35,129 nucleotides of DNA, from positions 1-35,129 of the forward strand of contig JAFAPY010000244.1 in assembly GCA_019246795.1 (NCBI GenBank). The letters run 5' to 3'. Below the pieces are notes generated by a model. It was not told the origin of the DNA. It saw nothing but the letters and a program-made list of their open reading frames with translations, and searched no databases. The position numbers and the translations under genes were made by a program. Shown here piece after piece: positions 7,092 to 13,370 of the stretch. The DNA is from Streptosporangiaceae bacterium. GTDB taxonomy: Bacteria; Actinomycetota; Actinomycetes; Streptosporangiales; Streptosporangiaceae. Position 1 is the stretch's first letter; each line of letters begins with the position of its first letter.

Positions 7092-7547
7092 ATGCCCAAG
7101 CGGGTTCGTCCCTACGGCTCCGCCGATGACACCGAGGCTGCGGCGCTCGCCCGGACCCGGCCGCGAGGTGAGCTGCTGAGCGAGACCGCCAGCATGATGA
7201 CGGCGCGCGAGATCGCCGAGGCCGTCTGCGCGCTGGACGAGCTGGCATCCGACGGCGCGGACCACGCAGGCCTCGACGACGTCCGTGACGTGATCGCGGG
7301 CCTGGAACGGATGAGCGAGAAGCTGCCGCGCCTGTGCGAGCAGCTCGCCCGGATCCTGGTGGTGCAGCGTGAGGACGGGCAGGTCACACGGGGCTCCGGC
7401 CAGGACCCCGATTCCTGCGTCGTGGAGGCGGTAGAGGCGCTCGCGGCAGCGGGCCAGGCCTCGGACATGATGACCACCGCGCTGGCCCAGGCCGCCGCCG
7501 CATCAGCGAAGCTCAGATCGCCGCGCAGCGGCATGGCTGACTCCTAG
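7092..7547 (+). CDS. Helical hypothetical protein
   Basis: 151 residues, ATG at 7092 directly after GGAGAGAG. The sequence is almost wholly helical: TASMMTAREIAEAVCALDELA, LDDVRDVIAGLERMSEKLPRLCEQLARILV and VEAVEALAAAGQASDMMTTALAQAAAA. It is acidic, has no transmembrane segment and contains a central VTRGSGQDPDS linker. This is compatible with a small coiled or bundle protein. I do not recognise a named family. It sits between the 48-bp repeat array and the frameshifted peptidoglycan-binding gene and reads in the same direction as both. Confidence 0.7.
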   Translation: MPKRVRPYGSADDTEAAALARTRPRGELLSETASMMTAREIAEAVCALDELASDGADHAGLDDVRDVIAGLERMSEKLPRLCEQLARILVVQREDGQVTRGSGQDPDSCVVEAVEALAAAGQASDMMTTALAQAAAASAKLRSPRSGMADS

Positions 7548-7577
7548 GGAGGCGGGACTAGGGAGTTTCACTAGGGA
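7544..7577. repeat. Three CTAGGGA direct repeats
   Basis: CTAGGGA occurs at 7544, 7558 and 7571 (spacings 14 and 13), starting at the stop of the preceding gene and lying 75-108 bp before the next start. It may be a small operator-like array. Chance is not excluded. Confidence 0.4.
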
Positions 7578-7651
7578 TTTCGTTCTCGGCTCAGACGACG
7601 GTGGATCCATCCACACGGAGCAACTGGGTTGAGATAAAGGAGAAACCCGCG

Positions 7652-8134
7652 ATGAGCACCCGGTATGACATCCCGCACCAGCAGGACCCTGATCAGCAGG
7701 CTCCCCGCCAGCGGGCGGCGGGCCGTCCCGGTTCCGCGTCTGGAGCGTGGTCATCGGCGCGGCGATGGCGGTAGCCCTCGTTGCGCTGGCCGTGGCCCTG
7801 TGGCAGTCGCATTCCAGCCAGGCCCCGGCCACCAACGGCACGCCGACCTCGTCGTCTGCCCCGGCCCAGCCGACCGGTCACGCCACTACCCCGGTCCACC
7901 CGGCCGGTACCCCCACCTCCTCGGTCAAGCCGTCGGCCGCGGTGGCGAAGCTGCAGCAGGAGCTGGGTCAGCTGAGCTACTACCAGGGTCCGGCCAATGG
8001 CATCATGGGGCCGCAGACGATCCAGGCGATCAAGTACCTGCAGCGGGACGCGCACCTGCCGCAGACGGGACAGATGAACGCCGCCACCCAGGCCGCCCTG
8101 GCCAACTTCCTGGCCCACGGCAACAACCAGATGA
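7652..8134 (+). pseudogene. Membrane-anchored peptidoglycan-binding domain protein, apparently frameshifted
   Basis: A strong AAAGGAG precedes the ATG at 7652, which opens MSTRYDIPHQQDPDQQAPRQ but stops early. The -1 frame then carries RFRVWSVVIGAAMAVALVALAVAL (cytoplasmic arginines and a membrane helix from about 7732), a Thr/Ser/Pro linker, and a PG_binding_1 domain (AAVAKLQQELGQLSYYQGPANG, MGPQTIQAIKYLQRDAHLP, ATQAALANFLAHG). One extra C in the run at 7726-7728 would join the two. The domain frame has no stop before 8454, whereas the ATG frame has TGA at 8132-8134, exactly where the domain ends. The gene may be intact with two assembly indels or truly broken. The product would be an extracytoplasmic wall-binding protein. 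Confidence 0.65.
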
Positions 8135-8163
8135 GTCCCTTATCGGGCGCAAGCGCTCGGGGC

Positions 8164-8205
8164 AACGGCCGAAGGCCGGGACCGCGTTTCCCGGCCTTCG
8201 CCGTT
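8164..8205. terminator. Strong hairpin terminator between convergent genes
   Basis: Perfect 11-bp stem GAAGGCCGGGA (8171-8181) and TCCCGGCCTTC (8189-8199) around a 7-base loop, extended by AACGGC/GCCGTT across one bulged C to 17 pairs. It lies just after the peptidoglycan-binding domain ends and before the convergent VOC-GNAT gene. This indicates that coding ends near 8134 rather than 8454. Confidence 0.8.
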
Positions 8206-8330
8206 TCATGCCGGTACACGGTTGTGCTGTCGCGCAAGCCGGTCCGGCGGGCGTTGGCGCCGGCGTCGCTTTCCCGAGGCAGGAAGCGCCGAACGCGTTC
8301 GGAGATAACAGGCGATCCTGCTGACGCGAC

Positions 8331-9287
8331 TCAGCCCTGCCGCGCGGGAGCTGCGACGAATTCCATCAGCAGGCTGTCGTGCCAGCCGTTGCCGTCAGCG
8401 TCGCGCTCAGCGCAGCGCATCACGCCGACCTCGGTGAAGCCTGCCTTCCGGTAGGCGCGGATCGCCGCGGCGTTCCCGGTGGCCGGATCGATCGTGATCC
8501 GGTGGTGGCCGCGATCGTCGATCAGGTGGCGCATGACCAGGCGCACCGCCTCGGTCCCGATCCCGCGCCCGTGCACGGCGGGGTCCAGGAACAGGTCGAT
8601 ACCGGCGTGGCGGTACTTCGGCTCGGGCTCCTCCCAGAACTGGATCAAGCCGACGATCTTCCCGCCGACTTCGATGGTCAGCCGGGCGGACTCCGGCTCA
8701 TCCCAGGGAAAGCCCGCGCCTGGCGCATCCCACCAGCGCATCACCTCGGGTGTGCGGTGAATGCGCAGCAGTTCCGCCTCATCCCCTGGCTGCAGAGGAC
8801 GCAGGACGACAGCCATCTCAGGTGATGCCAGCCGCATGAGCAACGGCGCAGCGGTGGGCGATTCGCGGGGCGGCCAGGTGCGGCGGGACCCGTCGACCGG
8901 GCTCATCAAGCCGACGTCGTTGCCGTCGGGGTCGGCCACGATCGCGTAGCGGGCACCCCAGTGCGCGTCGAAGGGCGGCTGCTTGCCCTGGTAGCCGGCC
9001 GAGGTGAGCTCCTGGTACCGCTGGTCGACCGCGTCGCGGGTCGGCAGCGCGAAGCCGACGACCACCCGGGCGCTGGCCGGATCAGCGCGCCAGCCCGCGT
9101 GCCAGATCCGGGCTGACTCCGCCGTGTCCAGCTCCAGGCTGAAACCGCCTGGCATCCGCAGCTGAACGTGCGGACCGCTGGCATCCTCCGGCAGGACGAC
9201 TCCCAGCCGCCGGTAGAACTCCAGGCTGGCGGGCAGATCGCCCACGATGAGGTTGAGCATGTGCAGGTCGGGTCGATCACCACTCAC
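8331..9287 (-). CDS. Fusion of a VOC (glyoxalase/bleomycin-resistance) domain and a GNAT acetyltransferase
   Basis: 318 residues if begun at GTG 9287 (VSGDRPDLHML). Longer starts would run into the divergent gene. Residues about 8-130 form a VOC domain (LNLIVGDLPASLEFYRRLGV, FSLELDT, IVADPDGNDVGLMSP). Residues about 155-310 form a GNAT domain like AAC(6')-type acetyltransferases, with the acetyl-CoA loop HGRGIGTEAVRLV, a DLFLDPAVHGRG strand and AIRAYRKAGFTEVG near the end. Each domain is complete. VOC-GNAT fusions could combine binding and acetylation of a small cationic drug or metabolite. The substrate is unknown. No Shine-Dalgarno motif is seen, so translation may be leaderless. Confidence 0.85.
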   Translation of the reverse strand: MSGDRPDLHMLNLIVGDLPASLEFYRRLGVVLPEDASGPHVQLRMPGGFSLELDTAESARIWHAGWRADPASARVVVGFALPTRDAVDQRYQELTSAGYQGKQPPFDAHWGARYAIVADPDGNDVGLMSPVDGSRRTWPPRESPTAAPLLMRLASPEMAVVLRPLQPGDEAELLRIHRTPEVMRWWDAPGAGFPWDEPESARLTIEVGGKIVGLIQFWEEPEPKYRHAGIDLFLDPAVHGRGIGTEAVRLVMRHLIDDRGHHRITIDPATGNAAAIRAYRKAGFTEVGVMRCAERDADGNGWHDSLLMEFVAAPARQG

Positions 9288-9352
9288 ACGCGTAGTGTGC
9301 CAGAGGCGGCGGCACAACCATGGGTTCGGCATCGGTGCGGCATGATGGGCGG

Positions 9353-9883
9353 GTGCCACTGTTCGCCTTCGAAGGCCGCGAGCCGGATGTCAGCCCCGGG
9401 GCGTGGATCGCGCCCACCGCCACCCTGGTCGGACAGGTGTACGTGGAAGCGGAGGCCTCCGTCTGGTACGGGGCGGTGCTGCGGGGCGACTTCGGCGCGA
9501 TCCGGGTGCGGCGGGGAGCCAACGTCCAGGACGGGTCGGTGCTGCACGGGGGCAGCGACCCGGTGACCGAGGTCCGCGAGGGGGCGACCGTCGGGCACCT
9601 GTGCGTGGTGCACGGCGCGGTGATCGGCGCGGAGGCGCTGGTCGGAAACGGCGCCACGGTCCTGGACGGCGCGATGGTCGGCAGCAGCGCCCTGGTGGCC
9701 GCCGGCGCCACGGTGCCGCCCGGGATGGTCATCCCGGCGGGCATGCTGGCCGCCGGGGTCCCGGCGCGAGTCATCGGGGAACTCGGCGCCGGGGCCAGGC
9801 GCTGGGTGGAGGACAACCCGGACATCTACCGTGACCTGGCACGGCGGCACGCGGCCGGCATCCGGGCCGTCACGCCGCGTTGA
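9353..9883 (+). CDS. Gamma-carbonic anhydrase-like hexapeptide-repeat protein
   Basis: 176 residues from GTG 9353. An in-frame ATG at 9320 would add 11 residues not typical of the family. The left-handed beta-helix repeats (GAWIAPTATLVGQVYVEAEASVWYGAVLRGD onward) and all three zinc histidines of gamma-class carbonic anhydrases are present: H65 in VQDGSVLHG, H82 in VGH and H87 in VVHG. The closest families are YrdA/PaaY/CaiE-like proteins, trimeric enzymes hydrating CO2 or hydrolysing thioesters. The C-terminal helix (ARRWVEDNPDIYRDLARRHAAG) is usual. It is divergent from the VOC-GNAT gene and its 3' end overlaps the DUF2071 gene tail-to-tail by 14 bp. Confidence 0.87.
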   Translation: MPLFAFEGREPDVSPGAWIAPTATLVGQVYVEAEASVWYGAVLRGDFGAIRVRRGANVQDGSVLHGGSDPVTEVREGATVGHLCVVHGAVIGAEALVGNGATVLDGAMVGSSALVAAGATVPPGMVIPAGMLAAGVPARVIGELGAGARRWVEDNPDIYRDLARRHAAGIRAVTPR

Positions 9884-10643
9884 TCCCCGGTCGCCGGGCG
9901 GCGGCCTGACAGCGCACCGGGCGCGCGGGGCCGAACGCCACGCGCTCCACCCCGTCGGAATAGTGGATGAGCGGGGCGCCGGCGGGCGCCGGCAGGCCGG
10001 CGGCTGTGGTCAGCGACTCCATCAGCGCGGCGGCGGTCGCTGTGCGCAGCGGCCACGGCTCATGGCGGACGGGGATCTCCAGCAGGCACCCCGCGTGCCA
10101 GGTGTAGGCGCGCCAGCGGTGGGTCAGCCACAGGTGCAGGCCGACGGCGCCGACGGGCGGCCCGGGCCTGATCTCCAGCCGGTAGACAGCCGGAACGCGC
10201 CCGGCCCGCGTCCCGGTGTAGCGGATACCGTCGCCGGCCTCGATGTCCAGCTCAGCCAGGAAATACGGCGCGCCGAGCAGCAGCCGGGCTCCGGCGGTGA
10301 TCCACGCGCTCGCGGCGTCCAGGGAGAAGAACCACAGGCCCTGGCGGCCGCCCGGCCCCCGGACATAGGTACGCAGGTTGGTTTCCGGGAAGTCGGACAG
10401 CCCCGGCACGGCCGGTGTCCCGGGCAGGCGCACACCGTGCATCCGCAGCGGCGTCAGCGTCAGCCACGCCGAGCCGTCGTACTCCTCGACGGTCAGCCCC
10501 GCTGGCAGCCTCCGCTGGAGCAGCGCCGTGTCGCAGCGCCAGTGCACGAACGTCACGGTGCGCCAGGCCTGCCGCAGCACCGGCACGCGGATGTCGCTGT
10601 CCGGCTGCACCGCGGGCACGCCGCCGGGCTGCGCGTTCGTCAT
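9870..10643 (-). CDS. DUF2071 (YqjF-like) protein
   Basis: 257 residues. Family hallmarks are readable: the RQAWRTVTFVHWRCDTALLQRRLPAGL opening, DGSAWLTLTPLRMHGVRLPG, FPETNLRTYVRGPGG, GLWFFSLDAASAWITAGARLLLGAPYF, and the C-terminal HHxYSxGVxxVAFGPARPV-like block. DUF2071 proteins share an acetoacetate-decarboxylase-like fold and are uncharacterised. YqjF is one member. It is divergent from the PhnB-like gene at 10788, with 144 bp between starts. No signal peptide is seen. Function unknown. Confidence 0.85.
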   Translation of the reverse strand: MTNAQPGGVPAVQPDSDIRVPVLRQAWRTVTFVHWRCDTALLQRRLPAGLTVEEYDGSAWLTLTPLRMHGVRLPGTPAVPGLSDFPETNLRTYVRGPGGRQGLWFFSLDAASAWITAGARLLLGAPYFLAELDIEAGDGIRYTGTRAGRVPAVYRLEIRPGPPVGAVGLHLWLTHRWRAYTWHAGCLLEIPVRHEPWPLRTATAAALMESLTTAAGLPAPAGAPLIHYSDGVERVAFGPARPVRCQAAARRPGINAA

Positions 10644-10787
10644 CCCATCCGGCTGCCCGGCGCCGGGCCGGGCAAACGGCGGGTGGTAGCGTCAGCGTGG
10701 GGCATGCTCGCGGCCCCGGGGTTCTGGGGATCTTGGGGTCCGTCCGATCGCACCAGGCCCGGTCGCACCGGGCGGGAGGAGAAGGCT

Positions 10788-11204
10788 ATGGCGTCTCGGC
10801 TGAATCCGTACCTCAACTTCAACGGCAACGCCCGGCAGGCGCTGGAGTACTACGCCAGCGTGTTCGGCGGCAACCTCAACCTGAGCACGTACGCCGACTT
10901 CGGCGACCAGGACTCGCCGAACGCGGACAAGATCATGCACGGCCAGCTCGAGACCGACGCCGGCTACACGATCATGGCCGCCGACACGCCCCCCGGGATG
11001 GGATACAACGGGATGCACGGCTTCGGGGTGAGCATCAGCGGCGACGACGCCGACGCCCTGCGCCGCTACTTTGACAGCCTGTCGGACGGCGGCGCCGTCA
11101 CGATGCCGCTGCAAAAGCAGGCCTGGGGCGACGAGTTCGGCATGGTCACCGACAAGTTCGGCGTCCCGTGGCTGCTCAACATCGGTCAGCCGCAGGCGGC
11201 TTAG
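10788..11204 (+). CDS. PhnB-like VOC family protein
   Basis: 138 residues with a strong GGGAGGAGAAGG before the ATG. The opening LNPYLNFNGNARQALEYYASVFGG, then YADFGDQDSPNADKIMHGQLE, GYTIMAADTP, FGVSISGDDADALRRYFDSLSDGG and the closing WGDEFGMVTDKFGVPWLLNI are the standard PhnB / 3-demethylubiquinone methyltransferase-like VOC pattern. These are small dimeric proteins, often annotated as glyoxalase-like, with substrates mostly unknown. The gene stands alone between a divergent DUF2071 gene and a convergent DUF202 pair. Confidence 0.87.
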   Translation: MASRLNPYLNFNGNARQALEYYASVFGGNLNLSTYADFGDQDSPNADKIMHGQLETDAGYTIMAADTPPGMGYNGMHGFGVSISGDDADALRRYFDSLSDGGAVTMPLQKQAWGDEFGMVTDKFGVPWLLNIGQPQAA

Positions 11205-11244
11205 CCATCCGCGCAGCCGCCCGGGGCCTGCCGGCGCTGCGGAA

Positions 11245-11274
11245 GCCGCTGCACGAGGCTAGCCGTGCAGCGGC
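11245..11274. terminator. Hairpin between convergent VOC and DUF202 genes
   Basis: Perfect 11-bp stem GCCGCTGCACG (11245-11255) and CGTGCAGCGGC (11264-11274) with an 8-base loop. It spans the stop codon of the minus-strand DUF202 gene at 11259, so its last codons form one arm. It could terminate both convergent genes. Confidence 0.7.
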
Positions 11275-11591
11275 AGCAGCTGCCTCAGGCTGACCGGCCC
11301 CGGCCTGAACAGCGCGACGACGAAGGCCAGCGCCGCCACCAGCGTGACGATCACCGCCACCAGCAGCAGCTGCCTGGGCCGCGGCCCGGGCCGCGCCGGC
11401 AGGCTCGCCAGGCGGCCCAGCGCCCAGATCACCGGGGTGACGGCCAGCGCGAGCAGGCCGGCGACCGGATCCCTCCTGAGCATCGCCGCGCCGACGGCCG
11501 CGAAAGCGATAGCGGTCCGCGCCCACGCCAGCCTGGTCCGTTCTCGTGCCAGGCCGGGATCGGGGGCATCTTCGAGGTCGTCCGGCACCAT
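11259..11591 (-). CDS. DUF202 membrane protein (downstream member of a pair)
   Basis: 110 residues from the ATG at 11591, two bases after the stop of the upstream DUF202 gene. The signature GLARERTRLAWARTAIAFAAVGAAMLRR is the DUF202 motif (an N-terminal LAxERTxLAWxRT helix). Two more membrane helices follow, AGLLALAVTPVIWALGRL and LLLVAVIVTLVAALAFVVALF, ending in a short PLHG tail. DUF202 (YidH-like) proteins are three-helix inner-membrane proteins of unknown function that often occur as neighbouring pairs, as here. Confidence 0.85.
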   Translation of the reverse strand: MVPDDLEDAPDPGLARERTRLAWARTAIAFAAVGAAMLRRDPVAGLLALAVTPVIWALGRLASLPARPGPRPRQLLLVAVIVTLVAALAFVVALFRPGPVSLRQLLPLHG

Positions 11592-11593
11592 TG

Positions 11594-11982
11594 TCACCGG
11601 ATCGCCGAGATCAGCAAGACGATGGCGGCCAACACGGCGATGCCCGTGATGGTGGCGGCCAGGACCCACGGCAGCACCGACCGCGGCAGCGGCCCGCTGC
11701 GGCGGATGGCCGCCTGGGTCCGCCGCCATTCCAGGAACGCGACCACGGGTATGGCCGCGCCGAGCACGATCAGCGGGACGCCGAGGAGGTGGCGGCCCCA
11801 CGGGACGCCGGGAAACGGCGGCAGCAGCTGGACGATGCCCAGTCCGGCGATCACCAGGGCGAGCGCGGTCCGGTTCCACGCCAGGAACGTGCGCTCGTTC
11901 GCGAGCGTGAACCGGGCGTCCGGCTCGGCGCCGGCCTCCGATAGCTCGTGCTGGCCACCGCGGCTGCTCGTCGGTCCTCCAT
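11594..11982 (-). pseudogene. DUF202 membrane protein, upstream member; start in a different frame
   Basis: The frame ending at 11594 carries a full DUF202 core: ARFTLANERTFLAWNRTALALVIAG, then LLGVPLIVLGAAIPVVAFLEW and VLPWVLAATITGIAVLAAIVLLI. The conserved first helix has no ATG, GTG or TTG upstream in frame before a TGA near 11992. An ATG at 11982 opens MEDRRAAAVA in the next frame. Adding one G in the run near 11959 would join it as MEDRRAAAGGQHELSEAGAEPDARF, a normal DUF202 N-terminus. Either the assembly lost a base or the gene is broken. The only in-frame start otherwise is the GTG at 11854, inside helix 1. Confidence 0.7.
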
Positions 11983-12037
11983 GGCAGTCTCACCGCCTAC
12001 CTCACCCATGGTGACACGCGCCGCCTGGCAGCAGGAG

Positions 12038-12523
12038 CTACCCGCTGAAGAAGGCCGCTGCCCGGCGGGCCATCTCCTCGGGCGGGACATCCTCGATGTG
12101 CTGGCTCATCATCCATTGCTGGCCGGACGGATCGCGGAGCCTGCCGCCGCGTTCTCCGTAGAACTGGTCCTCCAGCGGGAAGATCACCTCGGCCCCGGCG
12201 CGGACCGCGCGCTGCCACGCCGCGTCGACATCCTCCCAGTACAGCGACATGACACAGGTGACCATCCCGCCGAGCCGCCCGGGCGAGGCGAGCGGGCCGT
12301 CGGCATTGTCCTCGGTGATCATCACCACCGAGTCCCCGATGCGGATCTCGGCGTGGATCAGTTCCCCGTTCGGGCCGGTGAACCGCTCACCAAGCTCCTC
12401 GGCCCCGAACGCCCTGCCGTAAAAGGCGATCGCGGCTGCGCCGTCCCGCACCACCAGGCGCGGCGTGACGGTACGCAGGCGGTCAGGGACAGGGTTCACC
12501 CCGCGGGTCTGCGATGCGTTCAT
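12038..12523 (-). CDS. VOC/PhnB-like small protein
   Basis: 161 residues from the ATG at 12523. The VOC pattern is clear: VTPRLVVRDGAAAIAFYGRAFGAEEL, GELIHAEIRIGDSVVMITED, SLYWEDVDAAWQRAVRAGAEVIFPLEDQFYGER and RLRDPSGQQWMMSQH. The C-terminal VPPEEMARRAAAFFSG is the typical tail of the PhnB-like subgroup often described as glyoxalase-like. It is a single domain with no signal peptide. It is divergent from the SnoaL-like gene (152 bp between starts) and lies upstream of the DUF202 pair on the same strand with a 55-bp gap, so it may be co-transcribed with it. Confidence 0.85.
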   Translation of the reverse strand: MNASQTRGVNPVPDRLRTVTPRLVVRDGAAAIAFYGRAFGAEELGERFTGPNGELIHAEIRIGDSVVMITEDNADGPLASPGRLGGMVTCVMSLYWEDVDAAWQRAVRAGAEVIFPLEDQFYGERGGRLRDPSGQQWMMSQHIEDVPPEEMARRAAAFFSG

Positions 12524-12675
12524 GGACTCCAGTCTGCCCGGAGCCGTCCGGGCAGGCTGGAGCAGATGTGCTTGTCGGCGTGCCGGCGGCTTGCCCCGGC
12601 CCGGCTGCCGGGCTGAGCTTCGAGGGCATCACCGGCTACGAGGGGCACTGCTCGCTGGGGAGTAGCTTGCCTGGT

Positions 12676-13053
12676 ATGACCAACGCGCATGACGTGGTCG
12701 CGGCCTACTGGGCCGCGGCCGAGGCCCGGGACTGGGACGCGTTCGGCGCGCTGCTCGCCGACGACGTGCTCTACCGCGGCCCGCAGACCAGGGAGCAGGT
12801 CCGCGGCCGCGACGCCTACATCCGGTTCAACGTGGACGGCTTCGCCTACGACTGGCACCTCGCGGTGCAGCGGATCGTCGGCGAGGGCCAGCACGCAGCC
12901 AGCTGGATCGAGTTCACCGGACACGAAGGCACCCAGCCCGGCCTGTGCTTCTTCGAGCTCGGAGACGACGGCACGATCGCCCGGATCACCGACTTCTGGC
13001 CCGAGCCATACCAGCTTCCAGCCAGCCGGGCCCATCTGGTCGAACGCTACTGA
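12676..13053 (+). CDS. SnoaL/NTF2-like small protein
   Basis: 125 residues from the ATG at 12676. The NTF2-like cone fold is indicated by the N-terminal helix VVAAYWAAAEARDWDAFGALLADDVLYRGP, the RGRDAYIRFNVDGF block, and beta strands HLAVQRIVGEGQHAASWIEF, GLCFFELGDDGTIARITDFWPEPYQLP. SnoaL-like proteins of this size are often isomerases, hydrolases or simple ligand binders, and many are steroid- or polyketide-related. No specific catalytic residues can be identified here. It stands alone, divergent from the VOC gene. Confidence 0.85.
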   Translation: MTNAHDVVAAYWAAAEARDWDAFGALLADDVLYRGPQTREQVRGRDAYIRFNVDGFAYDWHLAVQRIVGEGQHAASWIEFTGHEGTQPGLCFFELGDDGTIARITDFWPEPYQLPASRAHLVERY

Positions 13054-13370
13054 GTTCCCGACAGGCCTCTCCGCCGCCGCATGGACGCGGAGCCGCAGGA
13101 GGTGAGCCGACCTCTATCGGCGTGTCGCTGGAGATGAAGCAGTATTTTCGCTAGTATTTTTGATACAAGATCGATCGTCAGGACGGGCGGTGGTGCATGG
13201 CCAAGGACCCGGCCCCGGACCCGCGGCGCGGCGAGGACCCCGCGCCGGGGGGCTTGGCGCCGGGCGGGGGGACGCCGGACTGGCTGGAGCCGCGAGCTGC
13301 ATGTCGTGAACACGCACCACCGCCCGTTCGGATGAAAGGCTCTTTTCCGAACGAGCGGTGGCGCAGGCGG
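13054..13370. other. Intergenic region between SnoaL-like and MMPL genes
   Basis: No gene is supported. The stretch at 13138-13175 is locally AT-rich. Near 13205-13275 there are G-rich runs. The end contains a hairpin (13325-13353) placed just after the MMPL stop. Confidence 0.6.
13325..13353. terminator. Hairpin after the MMPL gene
   Basis: Perfect 8-bp stem CGTTCGGA (13325-13332) and TCCGAACG (13346-13353) with a 13-base loop. It lies 18 bp beyond the minus-strand stop at 13371 and downstream of the convergent SnoaL-like gene, so it may serve both. Confidence 0.5.

Noticed and set aside
6938-7129. 63-residue plus-strand frame through the 48-bp repeat
   Set aside because: The repeat period is a multiple of three, so any frame stays open; no ribosome site or family resemblance, and it overlaps the better-supported gene at 7092.
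9831-11204. 457-residue plus-strand frame ending in the PhnB-like gene
   Set aside because: Only the last 138 residues, from the ATG at 10788 with a strong ribosome site, are real; the rest is antisense to the DUF2071 gene.
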